The notes beneath the pieces are model-generated. The model was not told where the DNA came from. It saw only the letters and a program-made list of their open reading frames with translations, and did not search any database. A stretch of 64,000 nucleotides of DNA, from positions 992,001 through 1,056,000 of the forward strand of contig CAVZSH010000005.1 of NCBI GenBank assembly GCA_963777915.1, in the 5' to 3' direction. The first letter of the stretch is position 1; every line of letters starts with the position of its first letter. Positions 24,865 through 32,619 of the stretch are shown here, one piece after another. The position numbers and the translations under genes were made by a program. This stretch comes from CAVUPF01 sp963777915. Lineage in GTDB: Bacteria > Actinomycetota > Thermoleophilia > Solirubrobacterales > 70-9.

Positions 24865-26901
24865 TCAGCCAAGGACCGGCTCTGGGGAGTGAAGTGCCGC
24901 CAGCACTCGCTCCGCCACTGACTCCCCCGTCAGCCCCGCCTCGGCTCGCAGCAAGGTCGGCTTGCCGTGGGTGACGTAGCGGTCCGGCAGGCCGACCCGC
25001 AGGACTCGCGCGCGCTCGCTGCGGCGGTCGGCGAAGGCGTCCTCCAGGTGCTCAAGGACTGCCGAGCCGAAACCGCCAGGCAACACGTTCTCCTCGATCG
25101 TCACCACCAAGTCGTGTTCGAGCGCCAGCCGCTCCGCCAGCTCGGCGTCGAGCGGCTTGGCGAAGCGGGCGTCGGCGAGGGTCGGCTGCAAGCCGTGCGC
25201 GGCGAGGATCTCCGCCGCCTCTCGCGCAACGGCGACTCCGTAGCCGTAGCCGAGCAGCGCCACCTGCTCCCCGCTCGCCAGTAGCTCCCCGCTTCCGATC
25301 GCGATCTCCTTCGGCTCCGCCGGCATCTTCACCCCCTCGGCCGCACCGCGCGGGTAGCGAAGCACAGCCGGGCCGGGATGGGCCAGCGCAGTGCGCAGCA
25401 TGTGGACCAGCATCGCCTCATCGCGGGGCGCCATGACGACGACGTTTGGGATTGGCCGGAAGTAGGAGATGTCGAATGCACCGTGGTGGGTCGGCCCGTC
25501 GTCACCCACCAGCCCGGCCCGATCCATTGCAAAGGTGACGTCGAGCTCCTGCAGGCAGACGTCGTGGATGATCTGATCATAAGCTCGCTGGAGAAAGGTC
25601 GAATAGATCGCGCAGACCGGCTTTGCCCCCTGGAGGGCCAACCCGCAGGCCAGCAGCACCGCGTTCTGCTCGGCGATGCCGACGTCGTAGTACTGGCCGG
25701 GGACCTCGTCCGCGAGCTTCTGTAGGCCGGCCCCGCCCGCCATCGCCGCGGTGATCCCGATCACCCGCTCATCGCGCTCGGCCTCGGCGACGATCGCCTC
25801 AGCGAAGACCTGCGTGTACTGAGGCGGAGCGCTCGCGGGCGGCGGCTTCTCCAGCCGCTCCGGTGCGATCGAGTCCGGCGAATCGGACTCCTTGACCGGA
25901 ACAGGCTTCGCGGGCGACCCGTTCACGATCGAGTTGGGCTTGGCCGCGTGCCAGCGCTCCATGCCTTCCAGACCACCCTCCTCTGCGGGGGCGAAGCCCT
26001 TGCCCTTAACAGTGTGGATGTGGACTACGACCGGGCGGTCAGCCTCGAACGCCTCGCGCAGCGCCGCCCGCAGAGCGTGCACGTCGTGGCCGTCAATCAC
26101 GCCCATATAGGCGAGGTCCAACTCCTCGAAGAAGAGGCCCGGCGCCCAGTAGGCCTTGATCGCCGACTTGATCTCCGGCCCGAGGCGCTCAATCCGGCGG
26201 CCGAGGCCGAGTGGCAGCTTGGTCAGTCGGTCCTCGACCCCCTCGCGGGCGTGGTAGAGGCGCGGGTTGAGGCGGACTCGGTTGAAGTAGCGCGAGAGCG
26301 CCCCAACGTTGGGCGAGATCGACATCCCATTGTCGTTGAGGACGATCACGATCGGTGTCTGCAGGCCGCCAGCCGCGTGCAGTGCCTCATAGGCAACACC
26401 GCCAGTCAGAGCCCCGTCGCCGATCACAGCGGCCACCCTGCCATCCTCTCCGATCCCCTTGCGCATCGCCTCCTTCAGTCCGACCGCATAGCCGATCGAG
26501 GTCGAGGCGTGGCCGGCGCCCATGATGTCGTGCTCGGACTCAAGGATCGAGCAGAACGGGGCCAGGCCTCCGTGCTGGCGGATGGTCGGCAGCCGATCGC
26601 GGCGCCCGGTGAGGATCTTGTGCGGGTAGGCCTGATGGCCGACGTCCCAGAGGATCTTGTCGCGGGGGGAGTCAAGCAGGCTGTGGAGGGCGACCGCCAG
26701 CTCACAGGTGCCGAGGTTGGCGCCAAAATGGCCGCCGATCTCGCCGATCGTATCGATGATGTAGGTGCGCATCTCCTGCGCGACCTGCTGGAGCTGATCG
26801 TCGTCGAGGTCGTGGAGGTCGGCCGGGCCGTCGATCCCCCCGAGCAGCGGCTTGAGCGCCTTCTGCGCCTCGTGCTCTGGCGTCTGCGGTGTGTTGGTCA
26901 T
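24865..26901 (-). CDS. dxs: 1-deoxy-D-xylulose-5-phosphate synthase
   Basis: A 678-residue thiamine-diphosphate enzyme joining pyruvate and glyceraldehyde 3-phosphate, the first step of the MEP isoprenoid route. Visible landmarks are GHQAYPHKILTGRRD and GAGHASTSIGYAVGL near the N-terminus, the ThDP motif GDGALTGGVAYEALHAAGG...NDNGMSIS, and the pyrimidine-domain segments DVGIAEQNAVLLACGLA and DRAGLVGDDGPTHHGAFDIS. The C-terminal transketolase domain is intact. It overlaps the prenyl synthase gene by 4 bp (ATGA), so both are translationally coupled and supply polyprenyl precursors together. Confidence 0.96.
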   Translation of the reverse strand: MTNTPQTPEHEAQKALKPLLGGIDGPADLHDLDDDQLQQVAQEMRTYIIDTIGEIGGHFGANLGTCELAVALHSLLDSPRDKILWDVGHQAYPHKILTGRRDRLPTIRQHGGLAPFCSILESEHDIMGAGHASTSIGYAVGLKEAMRKGIGEDGRVAAVIGDGALTGGVAYEALHAAGGLQTPIVIVLNDNGMSISPNVGALSRYFNRVRLNPRLYHAREGVEDRLTKLPLGLGRRIERLGPEIKSAIKAYWAPGLFFEELDLAYMGVIDGHDVHALRAALREAFEADRPVVVHIHTVKGKGFAPAEEGGLEGMERWHAAKPNSIVNGSPAKPVPVKESDSPDSIAPERLEKPPPASAPPQYTQVFAEAIVAEAERDERVIGITAAMAGGAGLQKLADEVPGQYYDVGIAEQNAVLLACGLALQGAKPVCAIYSTFLQRAYDQIIHDVCLQELDVTFAMDRAGLVGDDGPTHHGAFDISYFRPIPNVVVMAPRDEAMLVHMLRTALAHPGPAVLRYPRGAAEGVKMPAEPKEIAIGSGELLASGEQVALLGYGYGVAVAREAAEILAAHGLQPTLADARFAKPLDAELAERLALEHDLVVTIEENVLPGGFGSAVLEHLEDAFADRRSERARVLRVGLPDRYVTHGKPTLLRAEAGLTGESVAERVLAALHSPEPVLG

Positions 26902-27788
26902 TCGTGCCTGGTGAAGATGTAGTCGGCGACCTGCTTCAGGTCCTCGGTCTGGCCGCTGGCCCCGGCGAGCGCCTCGCTCGCCTTCGTATGAGACTCAGAG
27001 GCGAGCTCGCGCGCCCGGTCGAGACCGAAGAGGCTGACGTAGGTGAGTTTGCCATGTCGCTCGTCGCTTCCATGAGGCTTGCCGAGTTGCTCGTCGCTCT
27101 CGGTCACGTCGAGGATGTCGTCGACGATCTGAAAGAGGACACCTAGCTCGCTCGCGAACCGGCGGTAAGGAATTGTCTCAGGTTCGTCGAGGCCCTCCAG
27201 CACCAGCACGACGCCGACGCTTGCAGCGATCAGCCGCCCGGTCTTCAGAACGTGCCGGGAGCGCAGGCCTTCGGCGTCGGTCTCCTCACCAGCGACATCG
27301 ACGTACTGGCCTCCCACCATCCCATCGACACCCGTCGCGCTCGCCAGCTCGCGCAGGGCACCTAGGATCCGAGCTGGCTCGCCTGGCTGCTCGCAGAAGA
27401 GTCGGACCGCTTCGGCGAAGAGACCATCGCCGGCCAGGATCGCCACGTCCTCCCCAAACTTGACATGGGAGGTCGGCAAACCGCGACGCAACTCATCGTC
27501 GTCCATTGCCGGCAGATCGTCGTGGATCAGCGAATAGGTGTGGATCAGCTCGATCGCACAGGCGACTGGGAGGAGGCGCCGAGGGTCGGCGCCGAGGGCG
27601 CGGCCTGTCGCAAGCGTGAGGACCGGGCGGACACGCTTGCCACCGGCCAGCAGCGAATAGCGCATCGCCTCCTCCAGCCCGGCCGTCGGCGAGGCCGTCG
27701 AGAAGCGCAGCCTGTCGAGGGCGGCGTCGACAAGGGAACGAAGATCCTCGGGGTACATCGGCGGCGGGAGGCGCCGCTCACTCAGCAT
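26898..27788 (-). CDS. Polyprenyl diphosphate synthase (IspA/GGPPS type)
   Basis: About 296 residues with the two aspartate-rich motifs of trans-prenyltransferases: first DDLPAMDDDELRRG (DDxxxxD form, about residues 90-103) and second FQIVDDILDVTE (DDxxD). It condenses isopentenyl and allylic diphosphates to C15-C20 chains in the cytoplasm; the product length is not certain. The start is ambiguous: GTG 27797, ATG 27788 (gagg 4 nt before) and ATG 27758 are all possible; 27788 is given. It sits between an xseB-like gene and dxs, the classical nusB-xse-ispA-dxs order. Confidence 0.9.
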   Translation of the reverse strand: MLSERRLPPPMYPEDLRSLVDAALDRLRFSTASPTAGLEEAMRYSLLAGGKRVRPVLTLATGRALGADPRRLLPVACAIELIHTYSLIHDDLPAMDDDELRRGLPTSHVKFGEDVAILAGDGLFAEAVRLFCEQPGEPARILGALRELASATGVDGMVGGQYVDVAGEETDAEGLRSRHVLKTGRLIAASVGVVLVLEGLDEPETIPYRRFASELGVLFQIVDDILDVTESDEQLGKPHGSDERHGKLTYVSLFGLDRARELASESHTKASEALAGASGQTEDLKQVADYIFTRHE

Positions 27789-27948
27789 CGGCCTCACGCA
27801 TGCGACGGTTCGCCTCCTCTACCGCCTCGGCGGAGAGCTCAGCCGCCTCGCGGGCCAGCTCCGCGGCGCGCTCGCCATCGGACTGCTCACCCTCCAGCTC
27901 GACGGCGATCGCCTGGAGGCGCTTGGAAATCTCGCGCAGCCGGCTCAC
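27778..27948 (-). CDS. xseB: XseB-like exodeoxyribonuclease VII small subunit, short
   Basis: Too short to be noticed easily: GTG at 27948 overlaps the nusB stop as GTGA and the frame runs 56 codons to a TGA at 27778, overlapping the start of the prenyl synthase gene. The product is wholly helical and acidic (RLQAIAVELEGEQSDGERAA, then ELAREAAELSAEAVEEANRR), matching the pattern of XseB, in which a LExxxxxLExG helix precedes a second helix ending in AE. XseB is usually 70-85 residues, so this one lacks most of the N-terminal SFEEAL element. The position between nusB and ispA is the canonical one; xseA is not in the window. Assignment rests on context plus helix pattern. Confidence 0.6.
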   Translation of the reverse strand: MSRLREISKRLQAIAVELEGEQSDGERAAELAREAAELSAEAVEEANRRMREADAE

Positions 27949-28316
27949 CGCACACCCTCACGCACGGCAGCGCCGAGGATGCCGTTGACGAAACCGGGAG
28001 CGTCGGCGCCGCAATACTCCTTGGCGATCTCGACTGCCTCGTCGATCGCCACCTCGGTCGGCGCGTCACCGTGCTCGATCTCAAAAAGCGCAACCCGCAT
28101 CAGGTTGCGGTCCAGCGGGGCGATCCGGTCCAGGTCCCAGCCCTTCGCGTGGCGGGCGATGATCGCGTCCAGCGCCCCGCGGTGGAACTCGACTCCTTCG
28201 GCGAGCTCGCGGGTGAAGGGACGGGAGTCGACGAGGAGCTCATCGAGCGGGCGACCGGTGATGTCGCGCTGGTAGCAGGCGAAGACTGCGTCGCGGCGTT
28301 GGTCTGACCTGCGCAT
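27945..28316 (-). CDS. nusB: Transcription antitermination factor NusB
   Basis: Start set at the ATG at 28316 (MRRSDQRRDAVFACYQRD), giving 123 residues; the frame is open further upstream but that part is the shadow of efp. The all-helical NusB pattern is complete: RRDAVFACYQRD, AIIARHAKGWDLDRIAPLDRNLMRVALFEI and the C-terminal EAVEIAKEYCGADAPGFVNGILGAA. NusB with NusE binds boxA in rRNA leaders to prevent premature termination. It follows efp by 41 bp and is coupled to the xseB-like gene. Confidence 0.95.
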   Translation of the reverse strand: MRRSDQRRDAVFACYQRDITGRPLDELLVDSRPFTRELAEGVEFHRGALDAIIARHAKGWDLDRIAPLDRNLMRVALFEIEHGDAPTEVAIDEAVEIAKEYCGADAPGFVNGILGAAVREGVR

Positions 28317-28357
28317 TGACGCTTTATTCTCCCGCTTCCGGTGGCCCGGTGAGCCAC

Positions 28358-28921
28358 TCAGGCGCGGGATACGTACTCGCCGCTTCGGGTGTCGACGCGG
28401 ATCGTCTCGCCCTCCTCGATGAACAGCGGCACCTGGACGGTCACGCCGGACTCCAGCGTCGCTGGCTTGGTGCCGCCGCCGGATGCCGTGTCCCCCTTGA
28501 CGCCGGGCTCGGTGCGGGTCACCTTCATGTCGATCGCGCTGGCCACCTGCACATCGCTGGGCCGCTCGTCGACAAACAGCACATCGACCTCCGCGCTGGG
28601 CAGCACCCACTGCATCGCCTCACCGGCGGCCTCGCGCGGGATCTCGACCTGCTCGTAGTCGCGGCTGTCCATGAAGACCGCGGCGTCGCCGGAATCGTAG
28701 AGGTACTGCATCTTGCGCGACTCGGTCCTCACCGGCCGGAACTTCTCCCCCGCCCTAAACGTCTTGTCCTGGACCGATCCGTCGTCGATCTTGCGGAGCT
28801 TCGTCCGCACGAACGCTCCGCCCTTGCCTGGCTTGACGTGCTGGAACTCGATGATTCGGAAGATCGTCCCGTCAATTTCGATGTGGCTGCCGTTCTTGAA
28901 TTGGTTTGTAGAAACTTGCAT
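28358..28921 (-). CDS. efp: Elongation factor P
   Basis: A 187-residue protein with the three beta-barrel domains of EF-P. The N-terminal KOW-like domain has IIEFQHVKPGKGGAFVRTKLRKI, whose loop (PGKGG) is where the modified Lys/Arg contacts the ribosomal P site; ITVQVPLF-type C-terminal signatures appear as GVTVQVPLFIEEGETIRVDTRSGEYVSRA. It relieves stalling at polyproline. Its start codon is only 12-18 nt from the divergent start of the island-B serine recombinase, so its promoter must lie inside the recombinase 5' region. No clear ribosome binding site precedes the ATG. Confidence 0.96.
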   Translation of the reverse strand: MQVSTNQFKNGSHIEIDGTIFRIIEFQHVKPGKGGAFVRTKLRKIDDGSVQDKTFRAGEKFRPVRTESRKMQYLYDSGDAAVFMDSRDYEQVEIPREAAGEAMQWVLPSAEVDVLFVDERPSDVQVASAIDMKVTRTEPGVKGDTASGGGTKPATLESGVTVQVPLFIEEGETIRVDTRSGEYVSRA

Positions 28922-28938
28922 ATTCTCGGAGGGTGGAA

Positions 28939-30420
28939 TTGAGACTAGATGGCTATATCCGTGTGAGCCGCGTCGGCGGCCGCGAGGGCGAAGGGTACAT
29001 CTCCCCCGACGTGCAGCGCGAGTCGATCGAGGCTTATGCTTCCGAACTCGGCGGGTCGATCGCGGCCTGGCACGACGACCAGGACTTCAGCGGCGGCAAC
29101 ACCGAGCGCCCGGGCTTTCAGGCGATGCTCGACCGCCTGGAGGCGGGAGATTCCGACGGCATCGTCGTGATGAGCGTCGACCGCTTTGCCCGCTCCACTG
29201 CGGACGGCTCGAAGATCATTCGCGAAATCGTCGATCGCAATCAGGTCTTTGCCTCCTGTCATGAGCGCATCGACCCTCGCACCGACGAGGGCCGCTACAT
29301 GCTGCGGAGCTTCCTGAGCAATGCCGAGCTGTTCCTCGACCAGGCCAAGACGCGCTGGAAAACGGCCAAGGCCCGCGCAATCGCCCGCGGCGCTCACATC
29401 GGACCGACGCCGAACGGCTACCTGAAGGTCGAGCCCGTTCCGACGAAACCCACCCACATCTCGCCGGTCGACTCGGCCGCGCTGGGTGGCCCGACCGGGC
29501 CAGGGCTTTTGGTTCCCTCCCCCACCCACGGCCCGCCGATGTCCGAGCTGTTCGATCGTGGCTCCACACGCCAGTACGGCGACACGGCCCTGGCCCACTG
29601 GATCACGCGGGAGGCTCCCCGCCACGGCGGCGCGCCCTGGAACTCAGGCGAGATCCGTCGCTGGCTCAAGAGCCGGGTCTACCTCGGGGAGGTCCGCCAC
29701 GGGCAGCTCGTCAATACCGAGGCCCACGCGCCGCTCACCACCGAGCGGACCTGGCAGCGCTGCCAGCGCGAGCCGCGCGAACAGCGCAAGGCTGCCTCGC
29801 CGTTCCTGCTCACGGGGCTGATCCGGTGCGCCGCCTGCCGGTATGCGATGGGCGGCCAGGCCAACGGCGGCGCATCGGGCGACTACCCGGTCTACCGCTG
29901 CCCGCGCTCTACACGCGGCTGCCCTGGCTCCTCGGTCATTTCGGCTGAGCACGTCGAGGGATACGTCACCTCGCTGGTGGGAGATCGCCAACAGGACCTG
30001 CTGATCGGGCAAACGGAGGTGGATGCCCAGGGCGACGCCGCGATCGAAGCCTTTGCGGCGGCCGAGCTGGAGGTCGAAAAGTTCGCGGCCGATGTCGAGG
30101 CGCGAAGGCTGCTCGGCGAGCAGGGCTGGCAGGACGCGCTGCGCGTGCGGATCGACAATCGCGAAGGCCGGCGAGCTGCCCGCGACCTCGCCCTTGCCAC
30201 TCAAGAGGCGCGGGAGCTTGCACAGCGCTCGCTTGCCGATCTCGACCGCCACGGCCTACGCAACCTGCTGGCGGGCATGATCCGCCATGTGTTCGTTCGC
30301 AGACGGCCCCGTGGAGCGCCGCCGGCCGAGCGCATCCTGGTTGTCTGGAGCGACGACCTGGAGGCGATCGACGTTCCTGGCCCCCACCGCGCCGGGCCCT
30401 TTGAGCCCGTCGGGTGGTGA
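28939..30420 (+). CDS. Serine recombinase of island B
   Basis: The frame opens at GTG 28933, but the ribosome binding site ggagg (28928-28932) abuts that codon; it is spaced ideally (6 nt) for the in-frame TTG at 28939, taken here as the start, giving 493 residues. The catalytic domain has LDGYIRVSR with the Arg and nucleophilic Ser, VMSVDRFARS (Asp-Arg...Arg), then a recombinase domain (KARAIARGAHIGPTPNGYL ... NSGEIRRWLKSRVYLGEVRHG), a zinc ribbon (IRCAACRYAMGG ... YRCPRSTRGCPG) and a C-terminal helical part. A Pro/Gly-rich insert (about residues 165-195) lies between domains. It is likely responsible for integration next to efp. Confidence 0.88.
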   Translation: MRLDGYIRVSRVGGREGEGYISPDVQRESIEAYASELGGSIAAWHDDQDFSGGNTERPGFQAMLDRLEAGDSDGIVVMSVDRFARSTADGSKIIREIVDRNQVFASCHERIDPRTDEGRYMLRSFLSNAELFLDQAKTRWKTAKARAIARGAHIGPTPNGYLKVEPVPTKPTHISPVDSAALGGPTGPGLLVPSPTHGPPMSELFDRGSTRQYGDTALAHWITREAPRHGGAPWNSGEIRRWLKSRVYLGEVRHGQLVNTEAHAPLTTERTWQRCQREPREQRKAASPFLLTGLIRCAACRYAMGGQANGGASGDYPVYRCPRSTRGCPGSSVISAEHVEGYVTSLVGDRQQDLLIGQTEVDAQGDAAIEAFAAAELEVEKFAADVEARRLLGEQGWQDALRVRIDNREGRRAARDLALATQEARELAQRSLADLDRHGLRNLLAGMIRHVFVRRRPRGAPPAERILVVWSDDLEAIDVPGPHRAGPFEPVGW

Positions 30421-30531
30421 GAGCAGCTTCCAGCGCCCGCCATAGCGGGCCTCTTCGCAGGCAATCAGGGAGTCGATGCCCTTCTGCAAAGCAATCGGGC
30501 CAGCCTTGCGCTGTTTGAGCACCAAAGTCAC
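30256..30531 (-). CDS. Possible small coupled ORF of island B
   Basis: GTG at 30531 overlaps the stop of the replication-relaxation gene as GTGA, exactly as the small ORF in module A does. The first 37 residues (VTLVLKQRKAGPIALQKGID onward to RYGGRWKLLSPPDG) look protein-like, but the rest overlaps the recombinase gene antisense for 165 bp. Its sequence is not similar to the module-A ORF. It may be a truncated gene; confidence is low. Confidence 0.3.
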   Translation of the reverse strand: MTLVLKQRKAGPIALQKGIDSLIACEEARYGGRWKLLSPPDGLKGPGAVGARNVDRLQVVAPDNQDALGRRRSTGPSANEHMADHARQQVA

Positions 30532-30557
30532 CGCGACACCGCCTCGCCGATCGCGAT
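30527..30557 (-). repeat. 31-bp segment identical to module A
   Basis: Exact inverted match of 15457-15487, spanning the end of the replication-relaxation gene and the GTGAC where a coupled ORF begins. Confidence 0.85.
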
Positions 30558-31238
30558 GAACTGCTCGGCGCTGGCCTTGGCGACGGCGCGCTCTACGGCA
30601 CGGCGGGTCTGACCGGGGGCGCAGTGGTAGTGGACCTCGGCCACGACGCCAAACCCGACGGCGTAGCGCCAAGCGCGGATCAGGCGTTGCAGGCGCTGCG
30701 GCGACTTCGGGGTCAGCTCGACCTCGATCGCAATCGTTCCGCCCTCGGCGAGGACGGCGAGGTCTGCTCGATGCAAGCGCGGAGCGCCGTTGGGGAGTTC
30801 CCCGACCTTGGCGCTGGCGATCGGGCGCCCCTCGATCTGCTCGGCCAGGACCAGCTCGCGCTCGGTCAGGACGCGATCGTGGCCGAAGTGGCGGCCGAGC
30901 AGCTGCGCGGTGGAAACGCAGCGCAGCCAGTGATCGACCGCGCCGGGCGAAACGGAGGCGACTGGGAGGCCGAGGCCGGCATAGCGCAAGCCGTCTCGGG
31001 TCGCTCGCAGAAGACCCCGCTCGGAGCAAAGGAGGTCAAGGCGCTCCAAGAGGCCCGCTTCGACACAGACAGCGACCCGGTCGTAGGTGACGGTCCGCCC
31101 GGCCTGCATCGCCGTCATCACCTGGGCGATCCGCACCACGCCGTGCCGGCCGACGTAGCGGATCAGCTCCCGGTCGCGATTTCTCCCCGGCGCGATCCTC
31201 CGGGACTCAACCACGCTGCTTTCGATCACGGCATCCAT
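30528..31238 (-). CDS. Replication-relaxation family protein
   Basis: A 236-residue homologue of the protein at 14625-15431. It has the winged-helix start (DRELIRYVGRHGVVRIAQVMTAMQAGRTVTYDRVAVCVEAGLL) and the central segment RADLAVLAEGGTIAIEVELT followed by PKSPQRLQRLIRAWRYAVGF, with an acidic residue then E-x-E in the nuclease-like layout. The 3' end, coding IAIGEAVSR, lies within a 31-bp block identical to module A. Such proteins accompany replicating or conjugative actinobacterial elements. It converges on the recombinase gene and is preceded by a terminator-like hairpin and a palindrome. Confidence 0.75.
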   Translation of the reverse strand: MDAVIESSVVESRRIAPGRNRDRELIRYVGRHGVVRIAQVMTAMQAGRTVTYDRVAVCVEAGLLERLDLLCSERGLLRATRDGLRYAGLGLPVASVSPGAVDHWLRCVSTAQLLGRHFGHDRVLTERELVLAEQIEGRPIASAKVGELPNGAPRLHRADLAVLAEGGTIAIEVELTPKSPQRLQRLIRAWRYAVGFGVVAEVHYHCAPGQTRRAVERAVAKASAEQFIAIGEAVSR

Positions 31239-31246
31239 ATGTAACT

Positions 31247-31291
31247 AAGACGAAGCTGACCCACTTTTCGGTCCCCCCAGCTTCGTCTTTT
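31247..31291 (+). terminator. Terminator-like hairpin upstream of the replication-relaxation gene
   Basis: aagacgaagctg (31247-31258) pairs perfectly with 31279-31290 across a 20-nt loop and is followed by t and tctg, with tttt at the 3' side of the stem. On the plus strand it could stop transcription coming from the minus gene's promoter region; on the minus strand it lies directly before the gene at 31238 and could act as an attenuator or operator. Confidence 0.55.
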
Positions 31292-31376
31292 CTGCTCCTC
31301 CCCCGTTCCCGTCCCCGGTCCCCACTGCACCGCACCACCAGCAATCCGCCCCAGTGCCCCTTTCACTGCCCTACCA

Positions 31377-31455
31377 GCACTTCGGCAGCCGACCACGACC
31401 GCTCACCACCTATGTATTTCTCATGGTGAGTGGGCGTGGTCGGCTGCCGAAGTGC
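31377..31455. repeat. Nested palindrome of island B
   Basis: Perfect 21-bp arms (31377-31397 and 31435-31455) enclose an inner 7-bp pair ctcacca/tggtgag (31402-31408, 31424-31430). The outer arm contains gcagccgaccacg, identical to the inner arm of the module-A palindrome at 14501-14513. It lies 139 bp upstream of the replication-relaxation gene. A shared arm upstream of homologous genes suggests a specific binding site or replication/transfer origin. Confidence 0.85.
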
Positions 31456-31893
31456 GCTCTCAACCGCTTAGGAAAAGGGCACGGGGGCGGATTGCTGCTC
31501 CGGGTCTGCATCCGTCCTTCTGTCCGCCCTTGGTCGCGGTCCAGAGGGGTCGTCCTTGCCGACCTACTTGCAGAAAAAGCGCGGCGCAGGGCGGCGGTCA
31601 AGGGCGCTTTGCGGCCGACCCCCGGAGGGGGTTGACGGCCGCCCGAGCTGCGCTTCAATCGCAGGTAGGTCGGCAAGGCAAGTTTGGCAATTGGGCGCGA
31701 CGGCTGCGGGGCTTCGGAGCGAGCCTCATCCCGCCGCCAGTTCGCGCAGCCATTTGAGCTGGTCACGGAGAACGGAGGCGTGCGGAGTCCGTAGTGCGGA
31801 ATCCTTAGCTGGCTCACTTCCGACCGGCTAGCCGATAGGTCCGGCCAGTTTCCCCAGCGACCAAGGCTCCGACCGCACGGGTCGCGGCCTCCG

Positions 31894-32604
31894 CTAGTCG
31901 TCCGGATCGTGGCCCCGCACAGTGCTTCCATCCATGCGGTGGTAGAGCCGAGCTGGGTCAATCTTCTTGCGGGCGCACTGGGCGGCGAGCGCAGCGTCGA
32001 AAAGCTCTTTGAAACGACCAAGCGCGGCCTGGGCGAGCGCTGCGCGCCTCTTAAGCGCCTTGCGAGCGGCGGCGGAGTTTTCTACGTCGCCATATATCGA
32101 GCGAACGATTGCCGCCTCTGGAAACTCGATCACGCACCGACGCAGTTCGTCGTACACCGCGATGCGTGCCTTCTCATCCGCAGCGTCGGTGAGCGTCTTC
32201 TTAAGCTCCTCCCCGTTGAGCTTCGAATGGTGGACCGCCCGGTGCCGATCACTGCGGAAGACTTCGTTGATCTCGGACTTCTTCGAGCCGTCGGCGGGCG
32301 TGTACTTGCGCCACAGCCAGTCTGCGGGGTCGGCCGCACCGGCCCGCTCGACGAACTTCTCGACGCTCTTGTTAGCGCGAATCGCCTTGACTACCCGGTC
32401 GGCCTCAACCATCCGCGCGGCAAGCTGCCGGTGTAGATACTGAGTGTGCGCCGACGGAGAGCCGTCAGCGTCCAGCGAATCTTTGAAAGTGGCCTGCATG
32501 GTTGCGAGGTCCGCGACGGTCGCGGCCAGCATGAAGACCCACCGGTCTACGAGGTCGTCGGGGTCGAAAAGGTCGCGAATCTCAAGGCTCGCGTGGCTTC
32601 TCAA
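31894..32604 (-). CDS. Helical protein with HEPN-like RxxxxH motif
   Basis: A 236-residue, mostly alpha-helical soluble protein of no family known to me. The segment INEVFRSDRHRAVHHSKLN contains R120-H-R-A-V-H125, i.e. Arg, a polar residue, then His at +5, the layout of the RX4-6H catalytic motif of HEPN ribonucleases used in toxin and abortive-infection systems. The motif falls between long helices, as in HEPN folds. The gene is 15 bp downstream of the Sm-like/zinc-ribbon gene on the same strand, which suggests a two-gene unit. The HEPN reading is an inference from one motif and predicted helicity. Confidence 0.5.
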   Translation of the reverse strand: MRSHASLEIRDLFDPDDLVDRWVFMLAATVADLATMQATFKDSLDADGSPSAHTQYLHRQLAARMVEADRVVKAIRANKSVEKFVERAGAADPADWLWRKYTPADGSKKSEINEVFRSDRHRAVHHSKLNGEELKKTLTDAADEKARIAVYDELRRCVIEFPEAAIVRSIYGDVENSAAARKALKRRAALAQAALGRFKELFDAALAAQCARKKIDPARLYHRMDGSTVRGHDPDD

Positions 32605-32619
32605 ACGAGGCTCCGTTAT

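Larger units (their letters stand above)
31239..31893. other. Intergenic region of island B
   Basis: About 650 bp without a convincing gene: the open frames here lack family resemblance and ribosome binding sites. It holds a terminator-like hairpin at 31247-31291, the 79-bp palindrome at 31377-31455, and further right a direct repeat-like pair of cgacctac/gtaggtcggcaag segments around 31557 and 31665 (tgccgacctacttgca and tgcaggtaggtcggca-type, forming an imperfect long inverted repeat). Confidence 0.5.

Noticed and set aside
31410..32021. 203-codon minus-strand frame across the palindrome
   Set aside because: It includes the palindrome and overlaps the next gene; the sequence has no protein-like pattern.
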